Source: Streptomyces avermitilis MA-4680 = NBRC 14893
Lineage (GTDB): Bacteria > Actinomycetota > Actinomycetes > Streptomycetales > Streptomycetaceae
Length of the DNA: 64,000 bases
NCBI RefSeq assembly: GCF_000009765.2
Contig: NC_003155.5
Span: 6,014,001-6,078,000 of the forward strand
Direction of reading: 5' to 3'
Part shown: positions 8,672 to 17,077 of the stretch, one piece after another
Layout: each line of letters begins with the position of its first letter
How positions within the stretch are numbered: position 1 is the stretch's first letter
The notes under the pieces: generated by a model
The model's database searches: none
What the model was told of the DNA's origin: nothing
What the model saw: only the letters and a program-made list of their open reading frames with translations
Translations under genes and position numbers: made by a program

Positions 8672-8925
8672 CCGTCGCGCTGATGTGGGAGGCCCGGGCG
8701 GTCGAGGGCCGCGGCGACGAACTGCTGGCCTGGGTCGAGAAGCAGGACCTCCCGGGACGGCCCCTGCGGCGCGAGGTCCTGCGGGCGCCGCAGGACCGGG
8801 TACTGGTGATCACGTGGTGGGATGCCGCGTACGACGCCGAACTGCCGGAACTCCCGGACCCCGACGGGGAGTTGGTGACGCGGACCGTGCACCGGTGGCG
8901 GTTCGAGTCGGTGGGTGTGAGCTGA
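8668..8925 (+). CDS. Small conserved protein after tsaD, ABM-like
   Basis: An 85-residue protein whose GTG start overlaps the tsaD stop (GTGA, 8668-8671), so it is very likely the last gene of the tsaB-rimI-tsaD operon. Its pattern [20 protein letters not shown], then [20 protein letters not shown] and [11 protein letters not shown] suggests a small ferredoxin-like alpha+beta fold as in antibiotic-biosynthesis-monooxygenase (ABM) proteins. That fold assignment rests on pattern only. The starting point is set by the overlap; the open frame continues upstream inside tsaD. Confidence 0.75.
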
Positions 8926-8951
8926 CCGGAAGCGGCCGCTGACGCCAGGTG

Positions 8952-9001
8952 GTACGGCCGTACTGTCGGCGGAGTACGCGGGTCCGGGGTGGACAGTACG
9001 G
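8952..9001. promoter_or_regulatory. Dyad symmetry upstream of the XRE regulator
   Basis: Inverted 10-bp arms CCGTACTGTC (8958-8967) and GACAGTACGG (8992-9001) lie 24 bases apart, 25 bases before the regulator start at 9026. The left arm overlaps the perfect 12-bp palindrome GTACGGCCGTAC (8952-8963). The site could serve autoregulation by the adjacent helix-turn-helix protein. Confidence 0.5.
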
Positions 9002-9025
9002 TATTGGTGTCGTGACTCTGGGTGC

Positions 9026-9868
9026 ATGGCACATGACATGGGGTGGTCGGCGCAGGGTGGTGAGCCGGAGTCGTCGGACAGCATGAAGACGTTCGGCGGG
9101 TTCGTGCAGGGGCTGCGGGAGCATGCGGGGCTGAGCCGGGAGGAGTTCGGGGCGCGGGTTCATCTGTCCAAGCACTCCGTGGCGTCCATCGAGCTGGGGC
9201 GACGGCTGGCGGACGAGCGGTTCGTGGAGCTGGCGGAGGGGGCGCTGGGGGATACGGGGGCGTTGCGCAGGGCGTTTCGGTTCATGGCGCGGCAGCCGGG
9301 GTTCGCGGCGTGGTTCAAGGCGTGGGCGCGGCTTGAGCGGGAAGCGGTGAGTCTGGCCACGTACGAATGCCGTCTGGTTCCGGGGTTGTTGCAGCCCGAG
9401 CCGTACGCGCGCGTGGTGTTCGGCAACAGCATCCCGCCGCTGTCGGACGAGCAGGTGGAGGCTCAGGCCGTCGCCCGAATGGAACGGCAGCGGATGCTCC
9501 GCGAGTGCCCCAACACCTCGTTCAGCTTCGTCATCGACGAGCACATCGTGCGGCGGCGCCTCGGCGGCGTCGAGGTCACTCGGAGCTTGCTGGACCACAT
9601 GCTTGGGTACGCTCAACTCCGCAACGTGGAGATCCAGATCATGCCGCTGGACTGCGAGGTTCACGCGGGGCTGGACGGTCCGCTCGCCCTGTTGGAGACT
9701 CCGGACGGCAGGCGCCTCGCCTACTCGGAGGGGCAGAAAACCGGCCGGTTGATCACCGACGCGAAAGAGGCCGCTGTCCTGCACCGCAGGTATGCAACAC
9801 TCCGCTCGCAGGCTCTCAGCCCCCTGGACTCCGTCGGCCTGCTGGAGCGCATCGGAGGAGAGCTATGA
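9026..9868 (+). CDS. XRE-family regulator with DUF5753-type domain
   Basis: A 280-residue DNA-binding protein of the type paired with DUF397 proteins in Streptomyces. The N-terminal helix-turn-helix is FVQGLREHAGLSREEFGARV followed by HLSKHSVASIELGRRL. The rest resembles the DUF5753 region: LVPGLLQPEPYARVVFG, FVIDEHIVRRRLGG, IQIMPLDCEVHAGLDGP. Members act as regulators, some in development, but targets are usually unknown. The stop overlaps the DUF397 start (ATGA, 9865-9868), so the two are co-translated. A dyad upstream may be its operator. Confidence 0.85.
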   Translation: MAHDMGWSAQGGEPESSDSMKTFGGFVQGLREHAGLSREEFGARVHLSKHSVASIELGRRLADERFVELAEGALGDTGALRRAFRFMARQPGFAAWFKAWARLEREAVSLATYECRLVPGLLQPEPYARVVFGNSIPPLSDEQVEAQAVARMERQRMLRECPNTSFSFVIDEHIVRRRLGGVEVTRSLLDHMLGYAQLRNVEIQIMPLDCEVHAGLDGPLALLETPDGRRLAYSEGQKTGRLITDAKEAAVLHRRYATLRSQALSPLDSVGLLERIGGEL

Positions 9869-10116
9869 GCACCACCCAACTGGCGTGGTTCAAGTCCAGC
9901 TACAGCGGCACAGAGGGCGATAACTGCATCGAAGTCGCCCTGAACTGGCGCAAGTCCACGTACAGCGGCACCCAGGGCGACAACTGCATCGAAGTCGCCC
10001 CCACCCCCACCACCATCCACATCCGCGACTCAAAAGACCTCACCCGCCCCCACCTCGCTCTCACCCCCACCGCCTGGGGCGCTTTCGTCACGCACGCCGC
10101 AGCCCAGGCGAACTGA
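9865..10116 (+). CDS. DUF397 protein with duplicated core
   Basis: An 83-residue DUF397 protein, the usual partner of XRE/DUF5753 regulators. Normal members have one W-x-KSSYSG...CVEVA block near the N-terminus. Here the block occurs twice in tandem: WFKSSYSGTEGDNCIEVA near residues 8-25 and WRKSTYSGTQGDNCIEVA starting about residue 29. The second copy runs into the standard tail TIHIRDSKD...WGAFVTHA. The start is fixed by the ATGA overlap with the regulator gene. The duplication adds roughly 20 residues to the typical 60-70. Confidence 0.85.
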   Translation: MSTTQLAWFKSSYSGTEGDNCIEVALNWRKSTYSGTQGDNCIEVAPTPTTIHIRDSKDLTRPHLALTPTAWGAFVTHAAAQAN

Positions 10117-10201
10117 CCCTCTCCCGCCGCCCCTGTAACCTTCCCGCCGAGCCCGGTTTTCCGGAAGACTCCTGCAAGGTTTCGGCAACGGAGGTGGGCA
10201 C

Positions 10202-11221
10202 GTGGCCCGGGAGAGCATGAAGAACAAGGTGACCATCACCGAGATCGCCCGGCAGGCCGGCGTCTCGGTGCCCACCGTGTCGCGGGTGGTCAACGGCCGC
10301 TCCGACGTGTCGCCTCAGACCCGCGCCCGGGTCGAGGACCTGCTGCGTCACCACGGCTACCAGCGCAAGTCGTCCGCCCCGGGCGACCGCGCGGCCCTCA
10401 TCGACCTGGTGTTCAACGACCTCGACAGCCCCTGGGCCGTGGAGATCATCCGGGGGGTCGAGGAGATCGCGCACGCCTCGGGCGTCGGCACGGTGGTGTC
10501 GGCCATCCACGGCGCGTCCGGCTCGGCCCGGCAGTGGATGACCAATCTCCGCGCCCGCGCCTCGGACGGCGTGATCCTCGTGACGTCCGTCCTCGAACCC
10601 CGTATGCACGAGGAACTGCGCAGGCTCGGCGTCCCGCTCGTCGTCGTCGACCCGGCCGGCTCGCCCTCCCTGGACGCGCCGACCGTGGGGGCCACCAACT
10701 GGGCGGGCGGCCTGGCCGCGACCGAACACCTGCTCGGCCTCGGGCACCGGCGGATCGGGTTCATCGCGGGGCCGCCACGGCTGCTGTGCTCGCGCGCGCG
10801 GCTCGACGGCTACCGGGCCGCCCTGGAGGGCGCGGACATCGCGGTCGACGACGCCCTGATCGTGCCGGGCGACTTCTACCACGCGTCGGGATTCGACGGC
10901 TGCACCCGACTGCTCGACCTGGCCGAGCCGCCGACCGCGCTGTTCGCCGCCAGTGACCAGATGGCGCTGGGGGCGATCGAGGCGCTGCGGCGCAGGGGGC
11001 TGCGGGTGCCGGAGGACATGAGCGTCGTCGGGTTCGACGACCTGCCCGAGGTCCGCTGGTCGGCGCCGCCGCTGACGACCGTCCGTCAGCCGCTGGCGGA
11101 GATGGGCAAGCTGGCGACGCGGACGGTGCTCAGGCTCGCGGCCGGTGAGGAGCCCGCGTCGCCCAGGGTCGAGCTGGCCACCGAGCTGGTGCTGCGGGCG
11201 AGTACGGCCCCGCGCGGCTGA
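10202..11221 (+). CDS. LacI-family regulator of the xylo-oligosaccharide locus (BxlR-like)
   Basis: A 339-residue LacI/GalR repressor. The N-terminal helix-turn-helix is ITEIARQAGVSVPTVSRVVN with the hinge-region RARVEDLLRHHGYQ. The periplasmic-binding-like ligand domain follows, with LVVVDPAGSPSLDAP and the C-terminal MSVVGFDDLPEVRWSAPPLT. The GTG at 10202 follows GGAGG. It precedes a solute-binding protein, two permeases and a GH3 enzyme, the order of the bxlR-bxlEFGA locus described in Streptomyces thermoviolaceus. It therefore probably represses that operon through the palindrome at 11374-11387. It is about 40% like the second LacI protein at 17078 by eye. Confidence 0.88.
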   Translation: MARESMKNKVTITEIARQAGVSVPTVSRVVNGRSDVSPQTRARVEDLLRHHGYQRKSSAPGDRAALIDLVFNDLDSPWAVEIIRGVEEIAHASGVGTVVSAIHGASGSARQWMTNLRARASDGVILVTSVLEPRMHEELRRLGVPLVVVDPAGSPSLDAPTVGATNWAGGLAATEHLLGLGHRRIGFIAGPPRLLCSRARLDGYRAALEGADIAVDDALIVPGDFYHASGFDGCTRLLDLAEPPTALFAASDQMALGAIEALRRRGLRVPEDMSVVGFDDLPEVRWSAPPLTTVRQPLAEMGKLATRTVLRLAAGEEPASPRVELATELVLRASTAPRG

Positions 11222-11235
11222 CCTCGCCGCGGGGC

Positions 11236-11300
11236 CCGTCCGGGCCCCGTCCGGGCCCCGTCACGCGTCCCGTCCGGCTCTCGTCCGGCTTCCGTCCGGG
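11236..11300. repeat. Short repeats built on CCGTCCGG
   Basis: Between the LacI gene and the bxlE promoter, CCGTCCGG-containing units recur at intervals of about 11-12 bases (CGTCCGGGCCC repeated, then CCCGTCCGGCTCT and CTCGTCCGGCTTC). They could terminate transcription from the regulator gene or be a replication-slippage product. Confidence 0.6.
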
Positions 11301-11330
11301 TCTCGATAACACCGGTATTTGTCAGGGCCG

Positions 11331-11359
11331 TTGACACACCTGTCGTACACCCGTAGCTT
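11331..11359 (+). promoter_or_regulatory. Promoter of the bxlE-type operon
   Basis: A consensus -35 TTGACA (11331-11336) is separated by exactly 17 bases from TAGCTT (11354-11359). Transcription would start near 11366, about 43 bases before the ATG at 11409. The LacI-type operator begins eight bases later. Confidence 0.75.
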
Positions 11360-11373
11360 CCGTGCGCACTCGA

Positions 11374-11387
11374 CCGATAATTATCGG
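11374..11387. promoter_or_regulatory. LacI-type operator palindrome CCGATAATTATCGG
   Basis: A perfect 14-bp palindrome just downstream of the predicted start site of the solute-binding-protein operon. This is a position where a bound LacI protein would block transcription. Its AT-rich centre stands out from the surrounding GC-rich DNA. Confidence 0.7.
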
Positions 11388-11408
11388 CTCTCTTCCGGAA
11401 GGTGTGCG

Positions 11409-12713
11409 ATGCGAGCGTTGGGCAACACCTCTCTCTCCCGCCGCGGTTTCCTGGCGGCCTCCGCGGCGACCGGAGTGGGCGCGGCCGCGCTGAGCGCGTG
11501 CGGCTCCTCCGACAGCGGAAACAGCTCGGGCAAGACCACGATCGAGTGGTGGAACATCACCACCACCGAGCCCGCGAAGAAGCTGTGGGCCCAGCGCGCC
11601 AAGGAGTTCGAGGCCGCGCACCCCGACGTGAAGATCAAGATCGTGACGCTGGAGAACGAGGCGTACAAGTCCAAGATGACCGCGCAGACCGCCTCGGGGA
11701 AGCTGCCGGACATCTACCACACCTGGGGCGGCGGGGTACTCGAGCAGCAGATCGACGCGGGCCTGGTCGAGGACCTGACCGACCGGGTCTCCTCCTGGAC
11801 GGACACCTACGTGCCCGCCGCGCTCGCCGCCTACCGGTTCGACAGCAGGACGTACGCCGTTCCCTTCGACATCGGCGCGGTCGGCTTCTGGTACAACAAG
11901 GCGCTCTTCAAGCAGGCGGGCATCGACACCCCGCCCACCACCTGGTCCGGCTTCCTCGACGCCGTCAGGTCCCTCAAGTCCGCCGGGATCACGCCCATCG
12001 CCCTGGCCGGCAAGGAGAAGTGGCCCGGCATGTACTACTGGGCGTACCTCTCGATGCGTGTCGCGGGGCTCGACGCGATGCACAAGGCCGCCACCGACGC
12101 CGACTTCACCGGCGACGGCTTCGTCAAGGCCGGCCAGCACCTCAAGGACCTCGTCGCGCTCCAGCCCTTCCAGAAGGGGTTCCTCGGCGCGGGCTACTCC
12201 ACGCCCACCGGCGAGGCGGCCGCGATGGGCAACGGCAAGGCGGCCATGGAGCTGATGGGCCAGTGGGCGCCGGTCGTCGAGAAGGACGCGGGCAAGGGTC
12301 TCGGCAAGGACCTCGGCTTCTTCTCCTTCCCCGCCGTCGAGGGCGGAAAGGGCGCGCTCACCGAGGTGTTCGGCGGGGGCGGCGGCCACGCGGTGCGCAA
12401 GGGCGCGCCCGAGGCGGCGGTGGAGTTCCTGAAGTTCTTCGGCGAGAAGGAGTTCGCCGGAAAACTGGTCAAGGAGACCGGCCTGATACCGGTGTCCAAG
12501 GACGCGCGCGGCGCGCTGACGGACCCCAACCTCACCGCTGTGTCGGACGCGCTGAACGCGGCCACCGGCTTCCAGCTCTACCTCGACCAGGCCTACGCCC
12601 CCGCCGTCGGCCAGGAGATCAACGACAGCGTCGCCGCGCTCGTCGCCGGCTCCAAGTCCCCGCAGCAGGTGACGCGTTCGGTCACCCAGGTCGCCAAGAG
12701 CGAGAAGAGCTAG
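11409..12713 (+). CDS. bxlE: Sugar ABC transporter solute-binding lipoprotein (BxlE-like)
   Basis: A 434-residue extracellular solute-binding protein (family 1), probably for xylobiose or xylo-oligosaccharides. The N-terminus has a twin-arginine-like SRRGFLAAS and a lipobox ending at Cys31 (LSAC), so it may be exported folded and lipid-anchored. Typical body motifs are TIEWWNI, KEFEAAHPDVKIKIVTLEN, YAVPFDIGAVGFWYNKALFK and GVSTP-type sugar-pocket segments. The ATG at 11409 follows GGAAGG. It is the first gene of an operon with two permeases and a GH3 enzyme. The sugar is inferred from the GH3 and GH10 neighbours; no ATPase gene is present, as expected if MsiK is shared. Confidence 0.88.
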   Translation: MRALGNTSLSRRGFLAASAATGVGAAALSACGSSDSGNSSGKTTIEWWNITTTEPAKKLWAQRAKEFEAAHPDVKIKIVTLENEAYKSKMTAQTASGKLPDIYHTWGGGVLEQQIDAGLVEDLTDRVSSWTDTYVPAALAAYRFDSRTYAVPFDIGAVGFWYNKALFKQAGIDTPPTTWSGFLDAVRSLKSAGITPIALAGKEKWPGMYYWAYLSMRVAGLDAMHKAATDADFTGDGFVKAGQHLKDLVALQPFQKGFLGAGYSTPTGEAAAMGNGKAAMELMGQWAPVVEKDAGKGLGKDLGFFSFPAVEGGKGALTEVFGGGGGHAVRKGAPEAAVEFLKFFGEKEFAGKLVKETGLIPVSKDARGALTDPNLTAVSDALNAATGFQLYLDQAYAPAVGQEINDSVAALVAGSKSPQQVTRSVTQVAKSEKS

Positions 12714-12722
12714 CGGACGCCG

Positions 12723-13775
12723 ATGACGCACTCGACCCCGTCGCCGCACTCGACCTCTACCCCGTCGCCGCACTCGACCTCTACCCCGCCGGCGTACGTG
12801 CCGGACCTCGGCAAGTCCCCGGACCCCGGGCCCGTCTCCCCCCGCGCGGGCGGCCCCGCGCCCGCATCGCGCCGGCTGCGCGACTGGCTCGGCGCCTTCG
12901 TCTTCACGGTCCCGGCCCTCATCCTGTTCGGCCTGCTCGTGCTGGTCCCGATGGGCTACGCCATCTACATCAGCTTCTTCGACTGGGGCGGATTCGGCTC
13001 GCCCACGGACGTCACGGGGTTCGGCAACTACACCCGGCTCCTCAAGGACCCCGTGTTCCTCGGGGACCTGTGGCGGGGCGGGCTGCTGATCGGCTTCTCC
13101 GTCGTCCTCCAGCTGCCGTTCGCCCTCGCCATGGCCGTGCTGCTCAACCAGAAGCTGCGCGGGCGGGCCGTCTACCGGATGCTGTTCTTCGCCCCGTACA
13201 TCCTGTCCGAGGTCATCACCGGCGTGCTGTTCGGCATGATCTTCGCGCCGGGGGAGGGGCTCGCCGACAAAGTCCTCGGCGCGGTCGGGCTCGACGGCCT
13301 CGGCGGGGACTGGTTCGCGGGCCGGAACACGGTTCTGCCCACCCTCTTCCTCGTCATGACCTGGAAGTACTTCGGCTTCCACATGATGCTCCACCTGGCC
13401 GGCCTCCAGGGCATCCCGGCCGAACTGCACGAGGCGGGGCGCATCGACGGCGCGGGCACCTGGCAGCGCTTCCGCCACATCACGCTGCCGCTGCTCGCGC
13501 CGACCCTGCGGATCAGCGCGTTCCTGTCCGTCGTCTTCTCCATCCAGCTCTTCGACCTGGTCTGGGTGATCACCACCGGCGGCCCCGACCACGCCTCCGA
13601 GACGATGGCGATCAGCATGGTCCAGTACGGCTTCAAGCGCTATCAGATGGGCTACGCGAGCGCCATCAGCGTCGTGATGTTCCTGATCAGCCTGGTCTTC
13701 GCCCTCGCCTACCAGCGCTTCGTGCTGCGCCGTGACACCGAAGGAGCCATCACCACCATGCGAGCGAACCGATGA
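12723..13775 (+). CDS. bxlF: Sugar ABC transporter permease (BxlF-like)
   Basis: A 350-residue inner-membrane permease of the MalF/UgpA type. The first 55 residues are Pro/Ser/Thr-rich and include a short tandem repeat (SPHSTSTPSPHSTST) encoded by 24-bp units. Six membrane segments follow, the first about residues 58-82 (AFVFTVPALILFGLLVLVPM). The EAA loop that contacts the ATPase reads ELHEAGRIDGAGTWQRFRHI. The start lies nine bases after the bxlE stop, and the stop overlaps bxlG by four bases. The repeat tail is unlike most homologues and may be variable between strains. Confidence 0.88.
   Translation: MTHSTPSPHSTSTPSPHSTSTPPAYVPDLGKSPDPGPVSPRAGGPAPASRRLRDWLGAFVFTVPALILFGLLVLVPMGYAIYISFFDWGGFGSPTDVTGFGNYTRLLKDPVFLGDLWRGGLLIGFSVVLQLPFALAMAVLLNQKLRGRAVYRMLFFAPYILSEVITGVLFGMIFAPGEGLADKVLGAVGLDGLGGDWFAGRNTVLPTLFLVMTWKYFGFHMMLHLAGLQGIPAELHEAGRIDGAGTWQRFRHITLPLLAPTLRISAFLSVVFSIQLFDLVWVITTGGPDHASETMAISMVQYGFKRYQMGYASAISVVMFLISLVFALAYQRFVLRRDTEGAITTMRANR
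12726..12790. repeat. In-gene 24-bp repeat at the bxlF N-terminus
   Basis: A 24-bp unit built on CACTCGACCTCTACCCCGTC (plus GCCG) occurs nearly three times and encodes PSPHSTST repeats. The reading frame is preserved because 24 is a multiple of three. Confidence 0.75.
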
Positions 13776-14668
13776 GCGCGCCGACGGGACCGACGACAGG
13801 ACCGACGACAGGACCGACGACGGGTCCGCCGACGAGCGTCGTACGGCGCCGGAGGCTGCGCGCCCTCCCCGTGTACGCGATCCTCTGGGTGGTCGGCGTC
13901 TTCATGGTCACCCCGCTCCTGTACGCCATCGTCTCCGGCTTCAAGTCCACCGACCAGCTCTCCGGCAACCCGTTCGGGCTGCCCTCGCCCTGGGTGACCT
14001 CGAACTACACGTCCCTGCTCGGCTCGGGGGCGTTCTGGCGGTCCATCGGCAGCAGCACGGTGATCGCGGTGGGAGCCACCCTGGTCACGGTGGTGACCGC
14101 GGCCCTCGCCGCGTTCGCCCTGGCCCGGTTCGCCTTCCGCGGGCGGGAGTTCATGTTCACCCTGTTCACGATGGGGCTGATGTTCCCGTTCGCGGTGGCG
14201 ATCCTGCCGCTGTTCATCCTGCTGCGCACCTTCGGGCTCCTCGACAACCCGTGGGGCGTGATCCTGCCCGAGGCGGCCTTCGGGCTGCCGGTGACGATCA
14301 TCATCCTGCGCGGCTTCTTCCGGGAGATCCCCGGCGAGCTGGAGGAGGCGGCGACCCTCGACGGCTGCTCCCCCTTCGGCTTCTTCTGGCGCGTCCTGCT
14401 GCCGCTGGCCCGGCCCGCCCTCGGCACGGTCTCCGTCCTCGCCATCGTCAGCAGCTGGAACCAGTTCCTGCTGCCGCTGCTGGTCTTCAGCGAGCCCACC
14501 TGGTGGACGATCCCGGTCGGCATCCAGCAGTTCCAGGGCCAGTACGCCTCCGACGTGGCCCGCATCTTCGCGTACCTGGTGCTCGCCATGGCGCCCGCCC
14601 TGGCCTTCTACGCCGTCGCCGAACGACAGCTGATCGGCGGCATCACGCTCGGCGCGACCAAGGGCTAG
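13772..14668 (+). CDS. bxlG: Sugar ABC transporter permease (BxlG-like)
   Basis: A 298-residue permease of the MalG type and partner of the preceding permease. After a short repeat-encoded head (PTGPTTGPTTGPTTGPP) come six membrane segments beginning ALPVYAILWVVGVFMVTPLL. The EAA loop is ELEEAATLDGCSPFGFFWRV. Its ATG overlaps the bxlF stop (ATGA, 13772-13775). The gene is followed after 36 bases by the GH3 gene, so all four are probably one transcript. Confidence 0.9.
   Translation: MSAPTGPTTGPTTGPTTGPPTSVVRRRRLRALPVYAILWVVGVFMVTPLLYAIVSGFKSTDQLSGNPFGLPSPWVTSNYTSLLGSGAFWRSIGSSTVIAVGATLVTVVTAALAAFALARFAFRGREFMFTLFTMGLMFPFAVAILPLFILLRTFGLLDNPWGVILPEAAFGLPVTIIILRGFFREIPGELEEAATLDGCSPFGFFWRVLLPLARPALGTVSVLAIVSSWNQFLLPLLVFSEPTWWTIPVGIQQFQGQYASDVARIFAYLVLAMAPALAFYAVAERQLIGGITLGATKG
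13788..13823. repeat. In-gene 12-bp repeat at the bxlG N-terminus
   Basis: Three units of GACCGACGACAG (the third ending CGGG) encode a GPTT repeat directly after the start of the second permease gene. Confidence 0.75.
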
Positions 14669-14704
14669 GGCCCGTCGTACCCCCGTACAGACGTGAGGAG
14701 TTAC

Positions 14705-16933
14705 ATGACCCACCCCTGGCAGGACCCCGCTCTGCCCGCAGCCGTCCGCGCCGCCGACCTGCTCGCCCGGATGACCCCCCAGGAGAAGACCGCCCAGCTC
14801 TACGGCGTCTGGCCCGGCTCCGACGAGGCACCGGGCGGGGACGTGGCACCGCTCCAGCACGCGCTGTCCGAGGGCGTGGACCTCGCCGGGCTGCTCCCGC
14901 ACGGCCTCGGCCAGCTCACCCGCCCCTTCGGCACGGCGCCCGTCGACCCGGCCGAGGGCGCCGCCCGGCTCGGGTTCCTCCAGGAACGCATCCGCGCCGC
15001 GAACCGCTTCCGGCTGCCCGCCCTCGCCCACGAGGAGTGCCTCACCGGCTTCACCGCCTGGCAGGCGACCATCTTTCCGACACCGCTCGCCTGGGGCGCC
15101 AGCTTCGATCCGGACCTGGTGAAGGAGATGGCGGCCGCGATCGGCGCCTCGATGCGGGCCGTGGGCGTGCACCAGGGGCTGGCCCCCGTCCTCGACGTCG
15201 TACGGGATCCGCGCTGGGGGCGCACGGAGGAGTCGATCGGCGAGGACCCCTACCTCGTGGCCACCGTCGGCACCGCCTACGTGCAGGGCCTTCAGTCGTC
15301 CGGCGTCGTAGCCACGCTCAAGCACCTCGCGGGCTACTCGGCCTCACGCGGCGCCCGCAACCACGCGCCCGCGTCGCTCGGCCCGCGCGAACTGGCCGAC
15401 GTCATCCTGCCGCCCTTCGAGATGGCGGTACGGGAGGGCGGCGCCCGGTCGGTGATGGCGGCGTACAACGACATCGACGGACTGCCCGCGCACGCGCACC
15501 ACCGGCTGCTCACCCACCTGCTGCGGGACGAATGGCAGTTCACCGGCACCGTCGTCTCCGACTACTTCGGGGTCTCCTTCCTGGAGTCGGCCCACGGGCT
15601 CGCCGACTCCCCGGCCGGGGCGGCGGCGCTCGCGCTCGCGGCCGGGGTGGACGTGGAGCTGCCCGCGGTGCGGTGCTTCGGGGCCGGGCCGTTCGACGAG
15701 GAACTGGTGGACCGGGCCGCGCTGCGGGTGCTGACGCAGAAGTGCGAGCTGGGGCTGCTCGACCCGGACTGGGCGCCGCCCGCCACCGAGGCCCCGGTCG
15801 ACCTGGACCCGCCCCATATGCGGGCGCTGGCACGTCAGTTGGCACAGGAGTCGGTCGTCCTGCTCGCCAACGACCGGGGCCTGCTGCCGCTCGCTCCGGG
15901 GGCCCGCCGGATCGCCGTCCTCGGGCCGCACGCCGACGACCCGGCGGCCATGCTCGGCTGCTACACCTTCCCCCGCCATGTCCTCCTGGACCGCCCCGGG
16001 GTCCCGATGGGGGTCGCCGTGCCGACGCTGCTGGAGGCGCTGCGCACGGAGCTGCCGGACGCCGAGTTCGTGACCGACCCGGCGGCGGCCGAGGTGTGTG
16101 TGGTCGCGGTCGGCGACCGGTCGGGGCTGTTCGGACGCGGCACCTCGGGGGAGGGCTGCGACGCGGCGGACCTCGAACTTCCCGACGGACAGGGCGAGGT
16201 GGTGGACCGGGCCCTCGCCTCCGGGACGCCGGTCGTCCTGGTCCTGCTGTCCGGGCGCCCGTACGCGCTCGGGCGCTGGGCGGACCGGTGCGCCGCGGTG
16301 GTGCAGGCGTTCTTCCCGGGCGAGGAAGGAGGCCCGGCCGTGGCCGGGGTGCTGTCCGGGCGGGTCAACCCGTCGGGCCGGCTGCCGGTGAGCGTGCCGC
16401 GCGGCCCGGCGGGACAGCCGTGGACGTACCTCGCCCCGCCGCTCGGCCGGCACGGCGAGGCGAGCAACCTCGACCCGACCCCCCTGTACCCCTTCGGACA
16501 CGGGCTGTCGTACACGACGTACGACTGGCAGGCCCCGTCGGTCGACGACGCGTCGTTCCCCACGGACGGCGAGACGACGCTGCGCCTGACGGTCCGCAAC
16601 ACCGGGGAACGGCCCGGCACGGAGGTCGTCCAGCTCTACCTCCACGACCCGGTCGGCAAGGTCGCGCGGCCGGTGGTCCGCTTGGTGGGGTACGCCCGGG
16701 TGCCCCTCGAACCCGGCGCGTCGGGGGAGGTCCACTTCACGGTTCCGGCGGACCTGGCCGCGTACACGGGCCCCGACGGCGAGCGGATCGTCGAACCCGG
16801 GGCGCTGGAGCTGCGGTTGGGGGTGTCCAGCGCGGACGGGGACGTGCGGTACACGGTGCCGGTGACGCTGACCGGGCCCGAGCGGGTGGTGGGACGGGAG
16901 CGGCGGCTGCGGTGCGAGGTGCGGGTGAAGTGA
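14705..16933 (+). CDS. bxlA: Glycoside hydrolase family 3 beta-xylosidase/beta-glucosidase
   Basis: A 742-residue GH3 enzyme without a signal peptide, so probably cytoplasmic and acting on imported xylo-oligosaccharides. The N-terminal barrel contains KHLAGYS and the nucleophile Asp286 in VSDYFGVS. A second alpha/beta domain (about residues 390-560) and a C-terminal fibronectin-III-like domain follow (LRLTVRNTGERPGTEVVQLY). ATG 14705 is used; GAGGAG lies four bases upstream. As last gene of the transporter operon it matches BxlA, but GH3 sequence alone does not separate xylosidase from glucosidase. Confidence 0.88.
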   Translation: MTHPWQDPALPAAVRAADLLARMTPQEKTAQLYGVWPGSDEAPGGDVAPLQHALSEGVDLAGLLPHGLGQLTRPFGTAPVDPAEGAARLGFLQERIRAANRFRLPALAHEECLTGFTAWQATIFPTPLAWGASFDPDLVKEMAAAIGASMRAVGVHQGLAPVLDVVRDPRWGRTEESIGEDPYLVATVGTAYVQGLQSSGVVATLKHLAGYSASRGARNHAPASLGPRELADVILPPFEMAVREGGARSVMAAYNDIDGLPAHAHHRLLTHLLRDEWQFTGTVVSDYFGVSFLESAHGLADSPAGAAALALAAGVDVELPAVRCFGAGPFDEELVDRAALRVLTQKCELGLLDPDWAPPATEAPVDLDPPHMRALARQLAQESVVLLANDRGLLPLAPGARRIAVLGPHADDPAAMLGCYTFPRHVLLDRPGVPMGVAVPTLLEALRTELPDAEFVTDPAAAEVCVVAVGDRSGLFGRGTSGEGCDAADLELPDGQGEVVDRALASGTPVVLVLLSGRPYALGRWADRCAAVVQAFFPGEEGGPAVAGVLSGRVNPSGRLPVSVPRGPAGQPWTYLAPPLGRHGEASNLDPTPLYPFGHGLSYTTYDWQAPSVDDASFPTDGETTLRLTVRNTGERPGTEVVQLYLHDPVGKVARPVVRLVGYARVPLEPGASGEVHFTVPADLAAYTGPDGERIVEPGALELRLGVSSADGDVRYTVPVTLTGPERVVGRERRLRCEVRVK

Positions 16934-16986
16934 GCGGGGGCGTGCCCTGCCGGGGACGGGGCGGCAGGGCACGGACAGGGGGCCAT

Positions 16987-17019
16987 CGAATGTTTCGCGC
17001 CAATCCACGAATGTTCCGA
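16987..17019. promoter_or_regulatory. Two CGAATGTTYCG boxes, probable LacI-type operator
   Basis: CGAATGTTTCG (16987-16997) has the inverted form CGAA-N3-TTCG. A near-copy, CGAATGTTCCG (17009-17019), follows one helical repeat pair (22 bases) later. Both lie 60-90 bases ahead of the second LacI gene. The first box has the same half-sites and spacing as the palindrome ahead of the GH10 xylanase gene (18356-18368). Confidence 0.6.
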
Positions 17020-17077
17020 GTGCGCGTACCGCCGCAGGGGGTCCGCCGAGCGTTCACCCAGGCCTACGATCCCGCCC

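Noticed and set aside
11322..13592. Long open frame on the - strand opposite the bxlE-bxlF genes
   Set aside because: It is the antisense of well-recognised transporter genes; very high GC content keeps antisense frames open and its protein is Arg/Glu-rich without any family pattern.
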